Assembly (NCBI GenBank): GCA_900542555.1
Contig: UQNU01000043.1
Location: 1-20,586 of the forward strand
Reading direction: 5' to 3'
Source: an uncultured Collinsella sp.
Lineage (GTDB): Bacteria > Actinomycetota > Coriobacteriia > Coriobacteriales > Coriobacteriaceae
DNA: 20,586 bases
The translations under genes were made by a program, and so were the position numbers. Shown here piece after piece: positions 1-5,585 of the stretch. The notes beneath the pieces were generated by a model. It saw only the letters and a program-made list of their open reading frames with translations. It was not told the DNA's origin and did not search any database. How positions within the stretch are numbered: the first letter of the stretch is position 1; every line of letters starts with the position of its first letter.

Positions 1-55
1 AGCCCCTTGCGGCGTAGTTCTTATTTAAGCCGTCCAAGTTTTGGGGTGCAGTTCA
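1..55 (+). mobile_element. Probable right end of an IS3-family insertion sequence (partial, runs off the window)
   Basis: Positions 31-55, read on the minus strand, begin TGAACTGCACCCCAAAACTT and continue GGACG. This matches my memory of the terminal inverted repeats of IS3-family (IS150-like) elements, including the TG...CA ends. The rest of the element would lie left of the window. Several frames of positions 1-28 could be the last codons of a transposase (stops at 15-17 and 26-28), but too little remains to choose one. The family assignment comes from recalled end sequences only, and no target duplication can be checked. Confidence 0.5.
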
Positions 56-130
56 GAGATGCAACCGGGGCCGTTTTATTTATTGACCTTAATTTTGAAT
101 CAGCTGCTACCTGTCCCATTTTTTACGGCC

Positions 131-172
131 AAAATAAGGGGTCCTTGCCTCGTGAATCAGACAAGGACCCCT
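131..172 (-). terminator. Rho-independent terminator of the parAB operon
   Basis: The arms AGGGGTCCTTG (137-147) and CAAGGACCCCT (162-172) form an 11-bp perfect stem with a 14-nt loop. Read leftwards the hairpin is followed by TATTTT (131-136), a short U-rich run. There is no T-run on the plus-strand side, so it fits the minus-strand transcript that ends with the small membrane-protein gene. The long loop and short U-run make it weaker than the other terminators here. Confidence 0.7.
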
Positions 173-192
173 CAAAATATGCTAGGTAATTG

Positions 193-204
193 TTAGGTAC
201 CTAA
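193..204. repeat. 12-bp perfect palindrome TTAGGTACCTAA, copy 1
   Basis: TTAGGTACCTAA overlaps the stop codon of the last gene of the parAB transcript. The same 12-mer, with a shared preceding G, occurs at 3697-3708 just upstream of jag. I found no third copy in the window. It could be a protein-binding site, but no factor can be named. Confidence 0.5.
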
Positions 205-455
205 TAGCCTACATTTTCCCATTGGTTACTAACCCAACCTTGATTAATCTTGGGATTCTTCGTTACCTGAGCCGTACGCATGGCAACATCTTCTGTCATA
301 ACATCCATTTTCTTCTTGGATGTATCGACAATATCTTGCGCACTACGAAGCAAACGACCTCGAAGTTCATCGTCTGTTGCGATCTTATAGCCAGCAAAGG
401 CACCAGCCGCGACAGTCGTCGCCAATGCAATCGCAGTTAAAATCCTATTCCTCAT
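201..455 (-). CDS. Small single-pass membrane protein, YtxH-like (84 aa)
   Basis: I do not recognise this gene precisely. The N-terminus (MRNRILTAIALATTVAAGAFAG) is one hydrophobic segment at about residues 4-24. It is followed by a charged, probably helical region (DELRGRLLRSAQDIVDTSKKK) and a C-terminus with two Trp residues. A short membrane anchor plus a charged helix resembles YtxH-type proteins, but the similarity is structural rather than motif-based. The ATG at 453-455 is chosen over the ATG at 471-473 because AAGGAGG (461-467) lies 5 nt upstream of it. The gene overlaps the end of parB by 11 bp, so it is probably translationally coupled and co-expressed with parAB. It could tether or tune the segregation machinery at the membrane, or simply be a passenger. 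Confidence 0.7.
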   Translation of the reverse strand: MRNRILTAIALATTVAAGAFAGYKIATDDELRGRLLRSAQDIVDTSKKKMDVMTEDVAMRTAQVTKNPKINQGWVSNQWENVGY

Positions 456-1350
456 CTTGGCCTCCTTGATCAAACTGAATCATTTCGCCAAGAATACGAG
501 AGAGCTCTTCCTCGTCTTTAAACTCAATCTCAATCTTATTCTTTCCACGCGAGCTCTTAACACGCACGTTGGTATTAAAAACCTGACGAAGCACGCGGGC
601 AGCCTTTTTAAAAGACTGAGGCGTTGCAGGCCTCGGCGTCTTAGGTGTCTCTCCGGCAGAAAACAACGGAGCAAGATTTTCTGTCGCTCTTACGGAAAGG
701 CCCTCTGCAACAACCTTCTCTGCAAGTCGAATTCGAGCGTCCTCATAGGGAACTGCAAGAATCGCACGTGCATGGCCAGCAGTAAGTTTGCCCTCAAAAA
801 TCATCTGCTGTACAACTTCAGGGAGATCGAGAAGGCGCAGCGAGTTTGTAATTGCAGAGCGTGACTTGCTGACTGCCTTCGACAATGCCTCCTGGGTCAT
901 ACCGCTGGCATCGATAAGCTGGCGATAGCCCTTAGCCTCTTCGACGGGATTCAGATCAGAACGCTGAAGGTTTTCGATCAGAGCAAGAGCCAGCATCTCT
1001 TCATCATTAACATCTTTAATGATGACAGGCAGCTCCTCAAGACCAGCAAGCTTTGACGCTTGGTAACGACGCTCACCAGCGATGATCTCATAGCCGTTTC
1101 CATGCTTGCGAACCAAAAGCGGCTGCAAGACGCCATGTTCTTGGATTGATTCGCTCAACTCACGAAGTTCAGTTTCGTTAAAGTGAATTCGCGGCTGATT
1201 AGGGTTGGGAACGATATCCTCAATAGGTAGTTTTGTTTCAGATGCGGCATTCGAAGCCGATGCAGCCGAACCACCGGTCTCATACTCGGCCTCTGAGACC
1301 AAAGCATTGAGTCCACGTCCCAATCCGCCACGTTTCTTTACACTAGGCAC
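445..1350 (-). CDS. parB: Chromosome partitioning protein ParB (Spo0J family, 301 aa)
   Basis: ParB is the CTP-dependent DNA clamp that loads at parS sites, spreads along flanking DNA and recruits SMC and ParA to segregate origins. Visible features are the basic N-terminus KKRGGLGRGLNAL (residues 5-17, the usual ParA-contact segment), the CTP-binding motif GERRYQA (92-98), ENLQR (126-130), a helix-turn-helix near 152-173, and a C-terminal dimerisation region after about 240. A low-complexity Ser/Ala segment (about 27-38) separates the N-terminus from the core. The start is GTG (1348-1350), overlapping the parA stop by 8 bp, with GAGGTGATC as ribosome-binding site. Length is normal. Its binding sites (2183-2276) lie upstream of parA in the same region. 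Confidence 0.97.
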   Translation of the reverse strand: MPSVKKRGGLGRGLNALVSEAEYETGGSAASASNAASETKLPIEDIVPNPNQPRIHFNETELRELSESIQEHGVLQPLLVRKHGNGYEIIAGERRYQASKLAGLEELPVIIKDVNDEEMLALALIENLQRSDLNPVEEAKGYRQLIDASGMTQEALSKAVSKSRSAITNSLRLLDLPEVVQQMIFEGKLTAGHARAILAVPYEDARIRLAEKVVAEGLSVRATENLAPLFSAGETPKTPRPATPQSFKKAARVLRQVFNTNVRVKSSRGKNKIEIEFKDEEELSRILGEMIQFDQGGQDEE

Positions 1351-2143
1351 GCTTGATCACCTCTTTTGCAAGGTTCATATATGCTTTTGCACCCTTATTT
1401 TGAGGTGCATAGGTAATTACCGGTTCCCCAAAAGACGGAGCTTCGGAGATTTTAACCGTACGGGGGATCAACGTCTTAAATGCCTTATCACCAAAGTACG
1501 ATTGAACCTCCTCAACAACCTGATTCGATAGAGAAGTACGCGAGTCATACATGGTCATAAGCACACCGTAGGTGTCTAAGCCCTTGTTCAGACGAGATTT
1601 GACCATCTTCATTGACTCAAGCAGCTTCGTAACGCCCTCGAGTGCGTAATACTCGCACTGGATCGGAATCAAAACGCTGTCTGCTGCGGTCAAAGCGTTG
1701 ATAGTAAGCAGGCCGAGCGAAGGAGGGCAGTCAATGAAAATAAAATCGAACTCGTCCTGAATCGGCTCAAGCAAATCTTTGAGACGGGTTTCACGAGCAA
1801 TTGCGCTTACGAGTTCAATTTCCGCGCCTGCAAGCTGAATTGTAGCCGGAATTACGAATACCTTTTTGCAATTTGTATCAAGAACAAGCGATTCTGCCGG
1901 CACATCATTCAACAATGCATCATAGATGCAGTGATCAAGGTCTTCTTTTTCAATTCCGAATCCACTGGTGCTGTTTCCCTGCGGATCAAAATCGACAATC
2001 AGTGTCTTACGACCCTGCTCACCCAGTGCTGCTGCAAGGTTTACAGCCGTCGTTGACTTACCGACGCCGCCTTTTTGATTGATGATTGCAATGATACGCG
2101 TGTCTTTTGCGCTCTTAGAACGCTTAACGTCGCGAAATCCCAC
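1343..2143 (-). CDS. parA: Chromosome partitioning ATPase ParA (Soj, 266 aa)
   Basis: This Walker-type ATPase binds nucleoid DNA in the ATP state and moves ParB-parS complexes; in B. subtilis the homologue also controls DnaA. The deviant Walker A KGGVGKST is at residues 24-31 (signature Lys at 24), the A' segment DFDPQGNST at 51-59, and Walker B FIFIDCPPS at 134-142. The start is GTG (2141-2143), preceded by AGGAGG about 5 nt away. A basic 15-residue N-terminal lead precedes the fold. The gene follows the three parS sites, so ParB bound there could repress or shape its transcription; I see no convincing -35/-10 pair in this 137-bp gap. Confidence 0.97.
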   Translation of the reverse strand: MGFRDVKRSKSAKDTRIIAIINQKGGVGKSTTAVNLAAALGEQGRKTLIVDFDPQGNSTSGFGIEKEDLDHCIYDALLNDVPAESLVLDTNCKKVFVIPATIQLAGAEIELVSAIARETRLKDLLEPIQDEFDFIFIDCPPSLGLLTINALTAADSVLIPIQCEYYALEGVTKLLESMKMVKSRLNKGLDTYGVLMTMYDSRTSLSNQVVEEVQSYFGDKAFKTLIPRTVKISEAPSFGEPVITYAPQNKGAKAYMNLAKEVIKRA

Positions 2144-2181
2144 GGTCCCTCCTGGTGTGTATTAAAGCTGTCAAACGGAGG

Positions 2182-2277
2182 ATGTTTCACGTGAAACATT
2201 CCGAATCGATAGCAACTGCTATGTTTCACGTGAAACACTGCAAGCTGTTAGTATCCATTATGTTTCACGTGAAACAT
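2182..2277. promoter_or_regulatory. parS: Cluster of three perfect parS sites
   Basis: The canonical 16-bp ParB-binding palindrome TGTTTCACGTGAAACA occurs at 2183-2198, 2222-2237 and 2261-2276. All three are exact, and the first and third extend to 18-bp palindromes. The start-to-start spacing is exactly 39 bp both times. The cluster fills the gap between the rsmG stop (2278-2280) and the parA start, so it is both the centromere-like loading zone and the parAB leader region. Confidence 0.97.
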
Positions 2278-3015
2278 CTAGGCAAGCGGATTCTTCTTTG
2301 CCATGCCATTTGCACGAGGCAATGAAACGGATGCTGAATGACTCTTCTTAAGAACAATGAACTCCCTGTGACCCAAGCCTTCAGGCAAATCAATTGCGTC
2401 ATTCAGAAGCAAAGTGAAGCCGCAAATCTTAGCTGCTGACATGCCGGAAGCAAGCTCCTCATCCGAAGGATTGCCCTTGGTGATAACAAATAGCCCTCCA
2501 TCCTTCAGGTACGGAGCCGCATACTCAACAAGAATCGGTAGAGGGGCCAGTGCGCGGGCGGTTACAACGGAGAACTGCTTCTTATGGCTTCGAGCATATT
2601 CTTCAAGACGATCATGAACCGCATGAGCATGTTTCAATCCAAGAGCATGGACAAAGGAATTAACCGCATCAACCTTCTTGCCAACAGAGTCAATATAAGT
2701 AGCTTTACGATGCGTGGTTATGGTTAATGGAATACCAGGGAAGCCAGCACCTGTTCCCATATCGAGCAAAGCTCCCTCAGGAGCCTTATTGATATAGGGG
2801 AGCAAAACAAGTGAGTCGAGGATATGAAGTACGGCAGCATCTTCTACGTTAAGAATACGGGTGAGATTGGTTGTCTTATTTGTTTCTAGAACCAAATCCA
2901 AATGCTGGATACATTTCCTCAGCTCAATATCAGTTACGCTCAAGGAATATTCTTTGCAATAGGAAGTTAGGCGACTCAACATCTCGTCAGCCTGCTGATC
3001 GGTAAGTACAAACAA
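2278..3015 (-). CDS. rsmG: 16S rRNA (guanine-N7) methyltransferase RsmG/GidB (245 aa)
   Basis: RsmG methylates N7 of G527 (E. coli numbering) in 16S rRNA using S-adenosylmethionine; its loss gives low-level streptomycin resistance. The SAM-binding motif DMGTGAGFPGI is at residues 85-95, the family segment ETNKTTNLTRI around 44-54, and the C-terminus ends in the typical PRANGMAKKNPLA. I chose the TTG at 3013-3015 because AAAGGAG (3022-3028) lies 6 nt upstream. A longer reading from the TTG at 3061-3063 would start inside the U-tract of the preceding terminator. The stop codon directly abuts the third parS. It probably forms a transcription unit with parAB, starting after the terminator at 3062-3091. 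Confidence 0.93.
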   Translation of the reverse strand: MFVLTDQQADEMLSRLTSYCKEYSLSVTDIELRKCIQHLDLVLETNKTTNLTRILNVEDAAVLHILDSLVLLPYINKAPEGALLDMGTGAGFPGIPLTITTHRKATYIDSVGKKVDAVNSFVHALGLKHAHAVHDRLEEYARSHKKQFSVVTARALAPLPILVEYAAPYLKDGGLFVITKGNPSDEELASGMSAAKICGFTLLLNDAIDLPEGLGHREFIVLKKSHSASVSLPRANGMAKKNPLA

Positions 3016-3061
3016 CAGAAGCTCCTTTCTGACAAAAATCAGCGTATCGAGAACTTTTGAC

Positions 3062-3091
3062 AAAAAAAGGGGACGTGGAAACCACGTCCCC
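3062..3091 (-). terminator. Strong rho-independent terminator after jag
   Basis: GGGGACGTGG (3069-3078) pairs perfectly with CCACGTCCCC (3082-3091) around a 3-nt loop. Read on the minus strand it is followed by seven U (3062-3068). It closes the rpmH-rnpA-yidD-yidC-jag transcript and implies a separate promoter for rsmG-parA-parB. TTGTCA lies directly in the U-tract, but no good -10 follows at the right spacing. Confidence 0.92.
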
Positions 3092-3111
3092 CTAGCATAA
3101 GCTCGAGTAGA

Positions 3112-3681
3112 TTATCGAGCAACAATCACCACATGGCGATCAGGGTCAGAACCCTCAGAATGAGTATCGACTGCATCGTTGCCACGAAGTGCAATGTGAA
3201 CCAGTCGGCGCTCGTAGGCATTCATGGGCGGAAGCGAAACACTCTTATGAGTGCGGATGGCACGCTCGGCAGCAGACTGAGCCATGGAGGCGACCTTATC
3301 CTGACGGCGACTCTTGTATCCCTCGACGTCCACTACAACCGGATACCTAAAGCCAAGCTTGCGGCTCACCAGCAAAGAGAACATAACCTGAAGAGCATCA
3401 AGAGTGCGACCATGACGGCCAATGAGAACAGCAAGGTCGGGAGCCGTTACATCCAAAATCAGCTCACCCTCGTCGCCCTCATACTCATCGATAGGAGAGT
3501 TGGCGGCATCGAAGTGCGAAAGGATGGAACGCAGGATGGAAATCGCAACATCGGCAATGGTGTCGAGCTCCTCATCGGTCAGCTCTTCACCAGCCTTGTA
3601 GCGCTGTGCAATCTCGGGATAATCGCCCGCGACCTGCGGGGCAACCTCCTCAAGCATATCCTCGATGATCTCTTCAGACAT
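3112..3681 (-). CDS. jag: RNA-binding protein Jag/KhpB (KH-R3H, 189 aa)
   Basis: Jag/KhpB is a single-strand RNA-binding protein linked to cell-wall synthesis and small-RNA binding in Gram-positives, and it is usually encoded beside yidC. The KH domain covers about 74-122 with its GxxG loop in GRHGRTL (88-94). The R3H domain covers about 128-189, with ERRLVH (157-162) carrying the Arg-x3-His pattern. No N-terminal Jag_N domain is seen; an acidic helical segment (1-60) takes its place. The ATG at 3679-3681 is preferred over the in-frame TTG at 3691-3693 because TGGAG sits about 6 nt upstream of it. It follows yidC in the operon. Confidence 0.93.
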   Translation of the reverse strand: MSEEIIEDMLEEVAPQVAGDYPEIAQRYKAGEELTDEELDTIADVAISILRSILSHFDAANSPIDEYEGDEGELILDVTAPDLAVLIGRHGRTLDALQVMFSLLVSRKLGFRYPVVVDVEGYKSRRQDKVASMAQSAAERAIRTHKSVSLPPMNAYERRLVHIALRGNDAVDTHSEGSDPDRHVVIVAR

Positions 3682-3696
3682 AACGTACTCCAAAAG

Positions 3697-3708
3697 TTAG
3701 GTACCTAA
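3697..3708. repeat. 12-bp perfect palindrome TTAGGTACCTAA, copy 2
   Basis: Second copy of the palindrome at 193-204, lying in the 44-bp gap between the yidC stop and the jag ATG. Its place just upstream of the jag ribosome-binding site would suit an operator or a processing site, but nothing in the sequence says which. Confidence 0.5.
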
Positions 3709-3725
3709 ATAAGATTGATATCCCA

Positions 3726-4496
3726 CTACTTCTTCTTGTGCGGGCGCGGCTTCTTCTCGCGACGAGTGACCTCAACCTGCAGCGGAGCGTTCTTAAGACG
3801 CTCCTCCTCATCGGCCTTCGCCTTGTCGATGACCTTCTGCGTCACAAAAATCTGCTGGATAACCTGCCAAGCAGACGAGACGTCGTAGTACAGCAGAACA
3901 CCAACGGGAAGGCTCCAGCCCATCCAAAGCATCATGACCGTCATGACAACGGCCATCATACGCATGCTCTGAGCCTGCTGGCCGGTCTGGTTGCGCGACA
4001 TATAGAGCTGCGGAATCAGGGTCAGGACGGCAAACAGGATCAGGCAAACCAGCGCAGGCAGTGCAACCATAAAGCCATCGGCAAAGGAAGCGCTCGGCGT
4101 GGTGGTCAGGTCGGGCAGGATGTTGAAGAACGAGAACGTGCCGTCGTTAAAGTACTGCGGCAGGTTGCGCAGCAATGTAAACAGGGCGAACAGGATAGGC
4201 ATCTGAATCAGCAGCGGCAGACAGCCAGCCATGGGGTTGAACTTGTTCTCGCTGTAGAACTTCTGCATCTCCTCGGCCTGACGCTGGGGATCGTCGGCAT
4301 AGCGCTCCTGGATCTCGAGCATCTTGGGCTGCAGCACCTGCATGCGAGCCGTCGACTTGGTCGACTTGAGCATAAGCGGCGTCAGCAGCAGACGGATGAT
4401 GACCACCAGGATGATGATGGACAGGCCCCAGTCGACCGCAAAGGTCTGGATGAGCTTGAGCAGCTCGAAAAGGATGTTAACGATCCAATCCCACAT
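3726..4496 (-). CDS. yidC: Membrane protein insertase YidC/Oxa1 (256 aa)
   Basis: YidC inserts and folds inner-membrane proteins, alone or with SecYEG. This is the short Gram-positive form: there is no large extracytoplasmic P1 domain, and I see no lipobox signal, unlike Bacillus SpoIIIJ. Hydrophobic segments lie at about 5-20, 24-42, 92-108, 138-165 and 178-205. Arg35 in LSIIILVVIIRLLLTPL is at the place of the conserved groove arginine. The family segment PMAGCLPLLIQMPILFALF is at about 88-106, and the basic tail RREKKPRPHKKK could contact the ribosome. The ATG is preceded by GGAGG 8 nt upstream. The gene follows yidD with a 29-bp gap. Confidence 0.95.
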   Translation of the reverse strand: MWDWIVNILFELLKLIQTFAVDWGLSIIILVVIIRLLLTPLMLKSTKSTARMQVLQPKMLEIQERYADDPQRQAEEMQKFYSENKFNPMAGCLPLLIQMPILFALFTLLRNLPQYFNDGTFSFFNILPDLTTTPSASFADGFMVALPALVCLILFAVLTLIPQLYMSRNQTGQQAQSMRMMAVVMTVMMLWMGWSLPVGVLLYYDVSSAWQVIQQIFVTQKVIDKAKADEEERLKNAPLQVEVTRREKKPRPHKKK

Positions 4497-4525
4497 GTAA
4501 GTTTTCCTCCGATAGCGAGTGCCCG

Positions 4526-4750
4526 CTAGGGCACAGGGTCATAACCGCCGACGTGCAGGGGATTGCAGCGAGCGATGCGCCTCACGGCAAGCCAGCAGCC
4601 TCTCAAAACACCGTGCTTCTCAATCGCCTGGATGGCGTATTGCGAGCACGTTGGGTAATAAATGCAGGCGTCAGGCAATAAGGGCGAAATAACCTGTTGA
4701 TATATGCGAATAGGAGCGATGGCAACACGTCGCAAAACGTGATTGCTCAT
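4526..4750 (-). CDS. yidD: Membrane protein insertion efficiency factor YidD (74 aa)
   Basis: YidD is a small amphipathic, membrane-associated protein that helps YidC-dependent insertion. The family core is clear: YQQVISPLLPDACIYYPTCS at 18-37, then QYAIQAIEKHGVLRGCWLAVRRI, and the terminal CNPLHVGGYDPVP with its conserved cysteines. Its start overlaps the rnpA stop (ATGA, 4747-4750), giving translational coupling. A 6-bp GC hairpin (4519-4524 with 4529-4534) spans the stop codon; it lacks a U-tract, so it is not a terminator. Confidence 0.95.
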   Translation of the reverse strand: MSNHVLRRVAIAPIRIYQQVISPLLPDACIYYPTCSQYAIQAIEKHGVLRGCWLAVRRIARCNPLHVGGYDPVP

Positions 4751-5085
4751 CGCTCCTCCCCGGCAACGCCGGCGCGCTTCATAAGCGAACGCAACGCCTT
4801 GTCCATCTCCTGCGGCGAGGAAACCCTCGTCTTGGGAGTTGCAAACAAGATGATGTCATAACCCGCAACGGGAAATCCGCAGCTGCGGGCGGCCTCGCGC
4901 ATCACACGCTTAGATCGGTTGCGCACGACGGCACAACCGAGTCGCTTAGCACCAACGAAGGCGACCCTTCCGGAGTCGCCTTCGCCAACCGATTCACATA
5001 TGGTCATTCGAATCAGAGGGTGATTGAAACGACGCCCCTGACTGAACACATGCTCGAAATCTTGCCGAGACTTAATAGTCTTCAT
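4747..5085 (-). CDS. rnpA: Ribonuclease P protein component (112 aa)
   Basis: RnpA is the protein cofactor of RNase P, which matures tRNA 5' ends. The signature VVRNRSKRVMREAAR (53-67) is the conserved RNR RNA-binding motif, and the N-terminal SRQDFEHVFSQGRRF (6-20) is typical. Length is normal. It lies 20 bp downstream of rpmH in the usual order. No Shine-Dalgarno-like sequence precedes the ATG at 5083-5085, so translation may depend on coupling with rpmH. Confidence 0.96.
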   Translation of the reverse strand: MKTIKSRQDFEHVFSQGRRFNHPLIRMTICESVGEGDSGRVAFVGAKRLGCAVVRNRSKRVMREAARSCGFPVAGYDIILFATPKTRVSSPQEMDKALRSLMKRAGVAGEER

Positions 5086-5105
5086 GCGAGATGTGTGTAT
5101 CGCTG

Positions 5106-5240
5106 CTAGACAGTGAGACGCTTGCGGCCCTTGGCGCGACGACGGGCGAGCACGGCACGACCACCCTTAGTGGCCATACGGGCACGGAAGCCATGGGTCT
5201 TGGCACGCTTACGCTTATTAGGCTGATACGTACGCTTCAT
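5106..5240 (-). CDS. rpmH: 50S ribosomal protein L34 (44 aa)
   Basis: The sequence MKRTYQPNKRKRAKTHGFRA with its Arg/Lys-rich continuation is a textbook bL34 of normal length. The ATG at 5238-5240 has AGGAGG about 8 nt upstream. A longer in-frame reading (64 aa) is rejected because the extra N-terminus does not belong to the family and would include the ribosome-binding site. It is the first gene of the leftward operon, driven by the promoter at 5313-5342. Confidence 0.97.
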   Translation of the reverse strand: MKRTYQPNKRKRAKTHGFRARMATKGGRAVLARRRAKGRKRLTV

Positions 5241-5268
5241 CTTAAGTTCCTCCTGCTGCATTTCGAGT

Positions 5269-5286
5269 GTCCGCGGGGACGCGGAC
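5269..5286 (-). promoter_or_regulatory. GC-rich hairpin in the rpmH 5' leader
   Basis: GTCCGCG (5269-5275) pairs with CGCGGAC (5280-5286) around a GGGA loop on the plus strand (TCCC in the RNA). It sits in the roughly 65-nt leader between the predicted rpmH transcription start and its ribosome-binding site. It may stabilise the mRNA or serve in feedback control; there is no U-run to make it an attenuator. Confidence 0.45.
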
Positions 5287-5312
5287 GCAGATATAGACAC
5301 GTGAGCTTGAAG

Positions 5313-5342
5313 ATTGTAGGGAAATCAATGTTCAAATGTCAA
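5313..5342 (-). promoter_or_regulatory. Sigma-70-type promoter of the rpmH operon
   Basis: Read on the minus strand: -35 TTGACA (5337-5342, a perfect match), an 18-bp spacer, and -10 TACAAT (5313-5318, five of six). Transcription would start near 5306, about 65 nt before the rpmH ATG. Confidence 0.85.
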
Positions 5343-5439
5343 GAAATCAAAGGTAAAAGGTTGCGCAGTTCACACGGTTCCCCCATAAGCACAACCGAAA
5401 TTTGCGCCTCATGGCAACCTTTCACGATATTTCATCGAG

Positions 5440-5554
5440 TTTTCAACAGGTCATGTTGGCAATGTTGAGAACTTTTCACCCGTTTTCCAAAGTTTTCAAC
5501 AAGTTTTGAAAAGTTGTCGAAAGATGAGAAACGTTGCACGGTGAGCTACTATTT
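5440..5554. other. oriC: Upstream part of oriC: cluster of variant DnaA-box-like 9-mers
   Basis: The 345-bp gap between rpmH and the next gene holds no gene. It carries TTTTCAACA at 5440-5448 and 5493-5501, the one-mismatch form TTCTCAACA on the minus strand at 5463-5471, TTTTCCAAA at 5483-5491, and TTGTCGAAA at 5514-5522. TTTTCAACA differs from the E. coli box TTATCCACA at two positions. A CTACTATTT run at 5546-5554 resembles DnaA-trio triplets. The strand switch of all genes here supports an origin. The box assignments are inferred from recurrence, not from a consensus match. Confidence 0.7.
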
Positions 5555-5585
5555 GTTCGAAACCTTTTGAAAGATTGCGAGCGGC

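Noticed and set aside
7..189. A 60-codon plus-strand frame at the left edge
   Set aside because: It crosses the IS-like terminal repeat and the terminator stem, with no ribosome-binding site or family signal.
3016..3063. An N-terminally longer RsmG starting at TTG 3061-3063
   Set aside because: That start lies in the U-tract of the terminator and has no ribosome-binding site, whereas TTG 3013-3015 has AAAGGAG at 6 nt.
4519..4534. Hairpin GTGCCC/GGGCAC at the yidD stop as a terminator
   Set aside because: Only 6 bp, no U-run, and yidC follows immediately in the same operon.
5241..5300. A longer L34 with 20 extra N-terminal residues
   Set aside because: bL34 proteins start at MKRTYQP, and the ribosome-binding site lies inside the supposed extension.
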